A DNA stretch of 35,324 nucleotides. Origin: Schoenoplectus triqueter. Its lineage: Eukaryota > Streptophyta > Magnoliopsida > Poales > Cyperaceae. The notes beneath the pieces were generated by a model, which did not search any database, was not told where the DNA came from, and was given only the letters and a program-made list of their open reading frames with translations. The stretch is taken from positions 1-35,324 of the forward strand of contig CAXKVV010001680.1 in NCBI GenBank assembly GCA_964058805.1, given 5' to 3'. Positions 24,500 through 32,645 of this stretch are shown here, in pieces. Position 1 is the stretch's first letter. Each line of letters begins with the position of its first letter. Made by a program: the position numbers and the translations under genes.

Positions 24500-25274
24500 C
24501 TCATTCTTATTAAGAAAGAGTGCAGAGGAGACGGAATAAAAGTATCATCTAGTTATTGTTGTAAGTGTTTAATTTTTTTTTCGGGGTCGGCATTTTTGTA
24601 CATTTAATTTGGTTGGTTGGCTCTGCTCAATGTTTTGGGGTTTGAAAAAGATTATTCAAATTAATTTTCCGTATATATATATCATCGTCTTAAACAATAT
24701 GGTATATATCAATTTCTGTCATTTCAAAAATTTTACATTCATTTTATTAAAACTTTTAAATTAAAACAAATTAATGATTTTTTATGAATGAAAGTTTAAA
24801 TTTCAATAAACTCAAACTTCATACTAGTTAAAATGCACTCAAAACTTTAATTTTTAATTTATTAAATAATATTTCTTTTTCTATTTTTTTAAATATTGAA
24901 TAAATCCTTTAAAATGTTAAATAAATGGCTTACAAATTATATTGAGAATCATCGTTCTCTTTTAGCTGATAGGATGTATGAGTCCATATCCACGTCACAG
25001 ATGTGAAGAGAGACATAATACAAGATTTCATAATATGTGATTTCATCAACCCTCCAATTCGGATCAAACTCATGCAGTATAATGAATAACTTTTAGAAGG
25101 GAGTCCTATTTATAATTGGTGATCGAAATTTCATGTTATTGTTTTGTATCAGAAAAACTATGGTAGTGGACTATCGAAATTGTGTGTTATAGTTTTGATT
25201 TTCTCTGAGATAAAATTATCATTTTGTTTGATATAGATGTGTGAGAATCGCACATGATTTCTAACAATTTCGCC
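24500..25274. other. distal upstream region of F3'H
   Basis: No gene seen. It includes an ACGT-core element (CCACGTCAC at 24990-24998) with an E-box-like CAGATG just after it, about 1 kb upstream of the F3'H start. Such cores bind bZIP or bHLH factors in flavonoid promoters, but a single match is weak evidence. Confidence 0.35.
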
Positions 25275-25633
25275 CAGGGCTGTTGCAGTCTTGTTGAGGG
25301 GTCAGCTGACTCTTTATTGATTTTCAAAAATAATGTTTAAATTAAATTTTTGCTAACCTGATTTTTTCGGATCTAATTTTTAATCTCACTATATTATTTA
25401 ATTATTTTTATTGAGAAAAAAATATTTAATATCTTGAATAATAAAAGAGTTATATAAAAGTTTTTAAATATGAAGTTTTGTAAAGAAATAATTTCTTCTT
25501 CATCTATTATTTTGTGTTTTAATTTTTATTTTTAATATATAAAAATATATTATTTTAATATTTTTTATTAGATAAAAACATATATTGAGTTGTTAATTTT
25601 TTTAGATTTCATTGTCCCAGTATCAGCATCAAT
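25275..25633. mobile_element. diverged relative of the 31597-31972 hAT-type MITE
   Basis: It runs colinearly with the intact element at 31597-31972: an opening CAGGG, then GGGGTCAGCTGAC (GGGGTCAGTTGAC there), TTATTGAGAAAAAAATATTTAATATC, an AT-rich middle with TTTTAATATATAAA, and a closing ATTGTCCCAGTATCAGCATC segment. The CAGGGGCGG ends have eroded. It lies about 360-720 bp upstream of the F3'H ATG. Confidence 0.62.
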
Positions 25634-25637
25634 GTTA

Positions 25638-25897
25638 GAGCATCCGCATTGGCGTCGATTGTCAAAATTAAAATTTTATGTCATGTCATCAAATTCACAA
25701 TTCATTTTAAAAATGGCATCCGTGAATAAAATAAAATTGTTAAAATGATACTTTCGTAATTAATTTTCTGCACATTCACTGATGTGGTGTGGCTTGTTAA
25801 ATGAACTGTCAAATTTAAACAATTATTTATAATTTTTTTTAATTTTAAAAAAAATTATTATCAAAATTATTAAAATAACCCATTATTAAGTGCTCCC
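25638..25897. mobile_element. candidate MITE in the proximal F3'H promoter
   Basis: The left end GAGCATCCGCATTGG is a form I associate with many plant MITEs, and the right end carries an imperfect inverted match (CCCATTATTAAGTGCTC, 25879-25895). The interior is AT-rich and has imperfect internal inverted repeats. It stops about 27 bp before the TATA box. No clear target duplication, so confidence is moderate to low. Confidence 0.42.
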
Positions 25898-25923
25898 ACG
25901 GTCCCACCCAAAAGTAAAACCAT

Positions 25924-25930
25924 TATATAT
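25924..25930 (+). promoter_or_regulatory. TATA box of F3'H
   Basis: TATATAT lies 65-71 bp upstream of the ATG at 25995. Transcription would start near the C/A-rich segment at about 25952-25960, giving a leader of roughly 40 nt with no upstream ATG. The bases between (CACCTCCTAACTAAACC) are MYB-site-like but not a strict consensus. Confidence 0.68.
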
Positions 25931-25994
25931 CTACACCTCCTAACTAAACCCTTCACACAGCTCAATCTCATCGACCCTTAAAAAATCTAAAACC

Positions 25995-28900
25995 ATGTCG
26001 CCTCTCTTCCTTCTATTCTCCACCATCCTCCTCTCCACCATTCTCTACACCCTCCTCTTTAAAAACCGTACCAAGGGTGCCCGGCCGCTCCCGCCCGGTC
26101 CAAAGGGATGGCCGGTACTCGGCAACCTACCGCAGCTCGGCACAAAACCTCATCAGACCATGTATGCTCTCTCGAAAGTTTACGGACCTCTTATGTATCT
26201 CCGATTTGGGTCGGTTGATGTGCTTGTCGCATCGTCATGCAACGTGGCATCCCAATTTCTCAAGACCCATGATCTGAATTTTAGCAACAGACCACCGAAC
26301 TCAGGTGCCGAACACATTGCCTACAACTACCAAGACATGGTGTTTGCGCCGTATGGTTCGAGGTGGCGTGCCCTGAGAAAAATCTGCGCGCTCCATTTGT
26401 TCTCAGGAAAAGCACTAGATGACCTTATGCCGATCAGGCAGGCTGAGGTGATGTCGATGGTGAAGGTGGTGTATTCACACAGTAAAGAGCATGTGGCCGT
26501 GAACCTCGGTCAGGTGACATATGTCTGTGCCATGGATGCGCTCTCGCGGGCCACGGTCGGGTGGAAGATTTTTGGAGGAGGGAAGGAGGCAAGTGAGTTC
26601 AAGGCCATGGTGATTGAGCTTATGCAATTAGCTGGAGTATTTAATGTAGGGGATTTTGTTAAGGGGTTGGCGTGGATTGATCCTCAAGGGGTTGTGGGAA
26701 AGATGAAGAAGCTTCACAAGAGGTAATTTTTAAGTATTATATATGTTCTCATGTTAATAAAAAAGGTTCCATATGGATGATTTCAGCGTGCATTCAATTT
26801 TATTATCAAAGAGGGAGAATTAAAATTAGAGATGAGTTTTTAGTTGTTGATTAAATATCCCGTCTAACAAATTTGAACCGAGCTGATTTTAGTTTACCCT
26901 TCTATAAATTAATTTTGAAAATTTAAATTGAACTATAATTTGACAGATATTTTTAATTATAAAAGATACTCATTTACTTTTCTCAGTATAAATTGAACAC
27001 TCCTTTTGGATTGATTTTGGATATTTTTGACATTTTGACAAACAGGTACGATCAATTTTTCGACTCGTTGATTGAGGCGAGAAAGACAGGGAACAACAAA
27101 GGAGAAGGAAAGGATCTGTTAAGCGTCCTTCTCAATTTCCAAGGAGGAGAAGGGGATTTTGAAGAAGGGAAGTTGACTGATACTGACATCAAGGCTTTAA
27201 TGCTGGTAAATTAATCTCTCTGACGTTTTTGCTTGCTTGTTAGGTTTGATAATCTTTCGTTTTCATTTTTAAGTAAAAAATAAGTACAACTTGTACTAAA
27301 TAAAGTGTGTTCGGTAAAGAGAAATAAAATAAGTGAAATCAATATCAAATACCAAAAAGGATGGAGTAGAATTGATTAGCTTATTTTCATGAATAAAAGG
27401 AAATAGGAATAGTACAATTTTTTCGGATGTGATAACCGTCCCCTTAAACAAAATTCTCAGGTAAAAACTCTTGTAGATATGAACACTTCTAAGTTTAGTA
27501 TGAACATCTATTTATAACAGATAAACATCATTGAGCGGAGAAAAAATCATTCACTAATATGTATATTTTCAGCGAAATCGCTATAATCACTAATTAAGCA
27601 CGTACAAATTAATTCAATGATATTTTTTAAAATTAAATACATGTTAAAATTCCCTATAATTTTAACACACACAATAGTTATGAACATATCTTATTTTTAA
27701 TATGAATACTTATGATAGCAGGTGTGAATATCCATGATAACATGTACGAACATCTCAAACAAACTAAAATTCATTCGAGCACCTTACATTCTACGCGTCC
27801 AGTCTGTCATTGGAAAAACGTGAAATACTAATATGAGTGTTCATATTTGAAATGTACAATATTTGTATCTAATTAATGAGATATTCTTTTCTGATCGTGA
27901 AATATAAAAAATTATCAACAATAAAAGTATTATTGAAAATAAAAAGTTGAAAGAGAATAGTTAAGAGAAATATTTGAAAATAAAAATATTGTTAAAACTG
28001 AAAAATTGAAAGAAAAAATAGTTGTATGACAAATTTTAAAGGATTTTTACTCAGATTTCCTAAACAGGAATACTACAATTTTTGTCATGTCAGCAAACCT
28101 TGGGATACAAATCTATTATATTAGCGGCTCCGAATCTGTTGTTATCCCGGTCCGCAAACAGGACCCTGTTCTCTCGATCGGGCGGTAGAAAATCGTCAAA
28201 ATTTAGCTGCGCAAATCTTGAGAATGATGAAATAAACCCGAGCTGTCGGATTCCCGCGAACAGGTTAGTGTTCGCCGATTCTGCGAACAGCAGATTTGAA
28301 GTCTATAGTAGGTTGGGAGTTGTGTCTGGAACAGCCGGTCACAACCGACTCTTATTTTGTTTGCTTTTTTATGGCTATCATATTCTACGAGATATTTAAC
28401 CATGTATAACAATTAGGATATCAAGAGTATTCAACTTCTCCATTCCTTCCTTTATCTTATTCGATAGAATACACATTCCTTTTTGTTAACTGTTGGATCT
28501 CTTGTGATGCTGGTATAAATCTCGAGAAGAGGTGCGCAAGAAAAGGAAGATAGAAGGAATCGACAGAAATATCTAAAATTGATAGTTTGATACCAGTCTA
28601 TCAGGCCCCACAGTCATGACGATTTCACTGATATAGAAGTAATAAATGCAGTATAGGGCGATGCGTTAACAGAAAAGAAAATTAATGGTTCAACACATGT
28701 GACCGAAATATCAGAATATGAATGCGTGACTTGCTAGTTGCTATTGCTACCTACCACTCTACCAGGCTCCTCCATATATAAAAATGATGAATACAAATAC
28801 ACAACCAATTTCAAGTTATAAAAATTAAAAACAAAATAATGTCACATGCAACCGGTCAAACTTACTTGTTAGCTGAGACTTGAGACCTGAGAGAGCTTAT

Positions 28901-29708
28901 CTGGACAGTCAAACACCCAAATAGTCCAATACTCTCCTAATTCCCGTCCCATGATCACCAAAAGGAAAATAAAATAATAATAATATTTCTCTTGCCATTC
29001 ATTCTATATTTTTATTTATTGCATAACAACTAAGGAAACCAATTTTGTCAAATTTTACAGAACTTATTCACTGCTGGGACAGACACGTCATCGAGCACAG
29101 TAGAATGGGCGATGGCCGAGCTGATCCGCCATCCAGATATTCTTAAGCGGGCTCAGGAGGAGCTTGACTCAGTCGTTGGCCGGGACCGTATTGTGATAGA
29201 GCAGGACTTGCCGAACCTACCAGTGTTTCAGGCAATCATTAAAGAGGTCTTCCGACTCCACCCCTCGACACCTCTTTCCCTTCCAAGAATGGCAGACAAG
29301 GAGTGTGTGATTGATGGTTACCACATCCCCAAAAATGCGACCCTGCTGGTCAATGTGTGGGCCATTGCCAAGGATCCGACAGTGTGGAAGGACCCACTGA
29401 GGTTTGACCCGGGGCGGTTCCTTCCGGGTGGGTCACATGTACATGCTGATGTGAAGGGGAATGATTTTGAGTTGATACCGTTTGGTGCTGGACGGAGGAT
29501 CTGTGCCGGTATGAGCCTGGGCCTTAGGATGGTTCAGATTATGACAGCAACCCTGATCCATGGTTTTAACTGGAGCCTGTCTGGCGGTCAGACATTTGAC
29601 AAGTTAGACATGGAGGAGGCCTATGGCCTCACCTTGCAACGGGCTGTGCCGTTGGTGGCATGTCCTGTGCCAAGACTTGAACCTGTGGCTTATGAAATTG
29701 CATGCTAA
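25995..29708 (+). CDS. F3'H: flavonoid 3'-hydroxylase, cytochrome P450 CYP75B (3 exons)
   Basis: Exons 25995-26722, 27046-27205 and 29061-29708 (GT-AG introns of 323 and 1855 bp) join in frame to 511 residues, close to the 513 of Arabidopsis TT7. The enzyme adds a 3'-hydroxyl to the flavonoid B-ring (naringenin to eriodictyol, dihydrokaempferol to dihydroquercetin) with NADPH and P450 reductase at the ER. Visible features: N-terminal membrane anchor (about 1-22), proline hinge PLPPGPKGWP (31-40), C-helix WRALR (124-128), I-helix AGTDTS (301-306), ExxR (358-361), DPGRF (412-416) and heme loop FGAGRRICAG with Cys444. Thr487 in SRS6 favours F3'H over F3'5'H. The family motifs VVVAAS, GGEK and VDVKG read VLVASS (76-81), GGSH (419-422) and ADVKG (425-429). 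No lesion is seen; it looks functional, though activity may be altered. Confidence 0.94.
27206..29060 (+). other. large second intron of F3'H (1855 bp)
   Basis: Donor CTG|GTAAAT and acceptor TTTTACAG bound it in phase 0 between ALML and NLFTAG. The first 850 bp and the last 300 bp are AT-rich. The middle (about 28080-28345) is a GC-richer island unlike its surroundings and is a candidate insertion. No P450 exon is missing, since the protein aligns through the junction. Confidence 0.85.
28080..28345. other. GC-richer island within F3'H intron 2, unidentified
   Basis: An open frame of 105 codons crosses it on the + strand, but the translation shows no family I know. GAACAG/GCAAACAGG-type words recur (28155, 28255, 28285), and a short inverted pair GTTCGC/GCGAAC sits at about 28268-28290. 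It may be a transposon fragment; no terminal repeats or target duplication were found. Confidence 0.35.
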
Positions 29709-30031
29709 TTATTAGCTCAATTCGGTGCATTCCTCTAGGTTTTCAGCAATACTACCCCCATCTTGGATTGATGATGTGGATCGGTATATTGTAATGCGAG
29801 AACAAGTAAATACTCAAAAGTATTGTTTTCTATTGTCTCGTTTCATTTCATTTGATTTAATAAGATATATTATATTTGCCCCATCAATTGGAGAATCGGA
29901 AACTTGGCCATTCCCTCGCATAATTGTATAATTAAGTTTTCTCAGTGAGCCTTGGGATTCGGTTTTCCTCAGAAAACCTGACCGTCTGACCGATTCGATA
30001 AAAGCTCTTACTTCTAGATAGGCCTGAATTA
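29709..30031 (+). terminator. 3' UTR and polyadenylation region of F3'H
   Basis: Follows the TAA at 29706-29708. A U-rich stretch (29822-29860) and AATAAG at 29859-29864, followed by TATATTATATTTG, form a plausible plant poly(A) signal cluster about 155 nt after the stop. The exact cleavage site cannot be placed. Confidence 0.45.
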
Positions 30032-30500
30032 TAGAGGTGGGTAAAAAGCTCGTTTATTTGCTCGTAACTGGCTTGTGATTTAGCTCACTATCAACTCAAG
30101 TTTCTTTAGCTCAAGCCAGCTGACTCGTACAAATTATGAGCTTAGTTCGAGCCAGCTGACTTGTACAAATTATGAGCTGAGTACGAGTTAAATGTAACTC
30201 GCTCGTATATTCATTTGCGCCAATAACTCACAGTGTTGAGTGCTCTATCTCTGCGCGTGATTACCCAAATTCGCTGAGTCGGCTCTCCCTCTGCTCTCTG
30301 CCTCTCTTCCTCCTTATCTTGACACTCGAAGGCGATGCATTCTAATCCTCGGTGATTCTCAACCCTCGAAGGTGATCTATTCCCTATCCTACTCCCCCCT
30401 CCTCAGTCATCGATCTAGCAGACCAGTTCCCGACGCCGCTTCTTATCCTCCCTCGGCGATCGTCAAACTCACAGTGCAAATTCATCAAACTAAGTTATTA
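30032..30500 (+). mobile_element. possible hAT-type 5' terminus with subterminal repeats and CT-rich leader
   Basis: TAGAGGTGGGTAAAAAGCTCG at 30032 resembles hAT termini as I recall them. It is followed by repeated short motifs AGCTC/GAGCT/CTCGTA (subterminal repeats) and a 36-bp tandem duplication (30115-30186), then a CT-rich, leader-like stretch (30265-30440) with two copies of CCTCGGYGAT. No matching 3' terminus or transposase frame was found, so it would be truncated. Confidence 0.38.
30115..30186 (+). repeat. 36-bp tandem duplication
   Basis: Two abutting 36-bp copies starting GCCAGCTGAC (30115-30150 and 30151-30186) differ at three positions. Each contains TACAAATTATGAGCT. Confidence 0.9.
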
Positions 30501-31011
30501 AGGTGCTTTTTTTTTTGTTCTCGCTAGAACCTGTAACTTTTTGTTAATTTGATGTTGATTTTGTTTGGATTTTTGTGTTGAGTACACTGATTTGTGCATA
30601 CTAGTTTACTGGTTTACGAATTTTTGTGTTGCTTTTGTTTGGAATTTTGTGTTGAGTATACTGATCAGTGCTAATTGTTGGTTTAAAATAGTTAAAAGCC
30701 GTTAAATAATCTTGTTTAAACCGTTTTAACTCAAAATTATTGTCTTGTCATTAAAAGTTGTGAAACGTTTTTTAAAAGCTTACATTTATACTAATTTTGA
30801 ATAAGTATATTGATTTGTGTTGTGATATTGTTTGAGATTATACTGATTTATAATGATTTTGAATGAGTATATTGATTTATACTGATTTTCATTCTTTGTT
30901 CTTCCTTTTTTTTTTCAACGAGTACGAGCTCACTGAGCAGATTTTTTTTGGTAAATAAAATAAAAAAATAGAAAAATAGTAAGAGGATTTCTATTTTGTG
31001 CTCAACTAGTT
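30501..31011. other. AT-rich intergenic region, no gene seen
   Basis: T-rich sequence with several imperfect direct repeats of TTTTGTGTTGAGTA and TATTGATTTRTAYTGATTT between 30560 and 30890. No gene or complete element recognised. Confidence 0.5.
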
Positions 31012-32430
31012 TGAACTTAGTTAGAAACTTAATCCTAAGTATTAGGATCGAATTTCAAATTTAATTCCAAATAATTTTTTTAACGTTTGCTTATTTATTT
31101 ACATTAAAAAGCAGTAGGAAGTATAGACCGAGTTTAAAACTCAATCCTAGATAATTTATTTATATATTATCATACATTTAGCAATCTTCTCTTTCATCTA
31201 TATTCAGTCATTTCTTCAAAATCATCATTGTTACTGTTGTAAAAGTTTCAAATTGAAAGTGTGTTTTTCGATACTGAATTTTTATCTATCAATGCTGAAT
31301 TTTTATCGAGTCAGTATGCCGATAAACTATTTATGACATGTGCTTATGATACGGAGCGATAACTATTATCACTTGTATTTGCTGTGGTAGCAGACGAGGA
31401 AAGTGTAACAAACTGGGGTTGGTTCATACTGTGATTGCGTAAAGAGGTTGTCAGTCCAAATAAAATTACAGTTATCTCAGATCAATATCTGGGTATAAAG
31501 ATAGTTTTTGAAAGATCAAATTTTGGATGATAGAAATCAGCAAGAGATGTTTTTCACTGTTTTTGTACTCAACACATTGCACAAAATGTGTGTAAGCAGG
31601 GGCGGACATAGCATTCGCCAGGGGGGGTCAGTTGACCCCCCCTGGATTTTGTAAAATAGTGCTTTTAGGTTAATATTTTGTTAATCTGACCCCCTGGATT
31701 ATCTGATTATTTTTCATTGAGAAAAAAATTTAATATCACGGATAATGAAAAAATTATGTAAAATTTTTAAAATATAAAGTCTTGTAAAAGAAAATTTTCT
31801 TTATTGCTATGATTATTTATTATTTTAACTTTTATTTTTTATTATTTTTAATATATAAAGATATTATTTTAATATTTTTATTTAGTACCCGATTAGTTAA
31901 TGGATTTAAATCTGATAAGCTACTGAATCCGATTATTGACCCCCCCTGACCAAAATCCTGCATCCGCCCCTGTGTGTAAGGACAGTCATATGAAAATAGT
32001 AAAAACTCTTTTCAAACAGGTTGCAAAACATAAGAAACTATGGAGGTGCGAGAAATATCTGAAAAAATTAATAATATTAGACCGACATCCCATAAGTACA
32101 TAAGAAAAATATAAATCATTCAAGAAAATCTCCCATGAATGTTGCATCTGTGCCAATAGAAGGACACGAAATAATAAAAATCGCAATAACCAAGCCGTTA
32201 TATTTGTGCCAACTGAAGAAGTATCATCCGAGAAATTTCATTATGAAGAGCTAACCCCAGATTAAGTGGTTATATTACATCAAGAAAGATTGACACACCA
32301 TCTAGACGGAAGTCTCAATCGGTGTGGAATAATAATAAGTAATGGTTCAGAATCACTGAACAACGTGTTCAGGATCGTCAGATAACTTTCGATATGTGAT
32401 ATCATCGAGAGCACATGATACAAATATGTT
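31012..32430 (+). pseudogene. dead Mutator-like (MULE) transposase, interrupted by a MITE
   Basis: From about 31340 one frame reads like a MULE transposase core: LVFAVV (31372-31389), NWGWF, LRKEVV, then ITVISDQ, where the Asp would be a catalytic residue by family analogy, then HCFCTQHIAQN with the family's C-x2-H-like pattern. Beyond the MITE the frame continues (KTLFKQ; LKKL), and SNGSESLNNVF near 32350 matches the conserved block toward the end of the core. Stops at 31432-31434 and 31528-31533 among others disable it. The upstream part (31012-31150) holds three decayed copies of the palindrome found in the 21304-22014 element, suggesting the MULE's 5' terminal region. Remove 31597-31980 to read across the insertion. 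Confidence 0.78.
31597..31972. mobile_element. hAT-type MITE, 376 bp, inside the MULE remnant
   Basis: Ends CAGGGGCGGA and TCCGCCCCTG, with a perfect 8-bp target duplication TGTGTAAG (31589-31596 and 31973-31980). Inside the ends is a strong second inverted pair of C/G-runs (CCAGGGGGGGTCAGTTGACCCCCCCTGG, an internal hairpin at about 31619-31645) and a further CCCCCCTGACC near the right end. It is non-coding, and a diverged copy lies at 25275-25633. Confidence 0.93.
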
Positions 32431-32603
32431 GAGTGATTCTATAAGCGTTAAAAAATTACAGTAGCTTATGAAGCCCAATGTCTGACGTTCTCCTAAAAGG
32501 TCACATAACTAATAAAATATCACGGTGATAAGGGGAGAACTTATGATGTCATACCACTAAATTGGAATATAAACTGTTAGTATCGGTGTCCTAGACCCAA
32601 ATC

Positions 32604-32645
<42 letters not shown>
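32604..32645 (+). repeat. (TA)n(CA)n compound microsatellite
   Basis: About 12 TA units followed directly by about 9 CA units. A compound dinucleotide run of this kind is likely length-polymorphic and usable as a marker next to F3'H. Confidence 0.95.

Noticed and set aside
28082..28399. 105-codon frame in F3'H intron 2 as an independent gene or missing P450 exon
   Set aside because: The P450 joins seamlessly from ALML to NLFTAG without it, and the translation shows no P450 or other family features.
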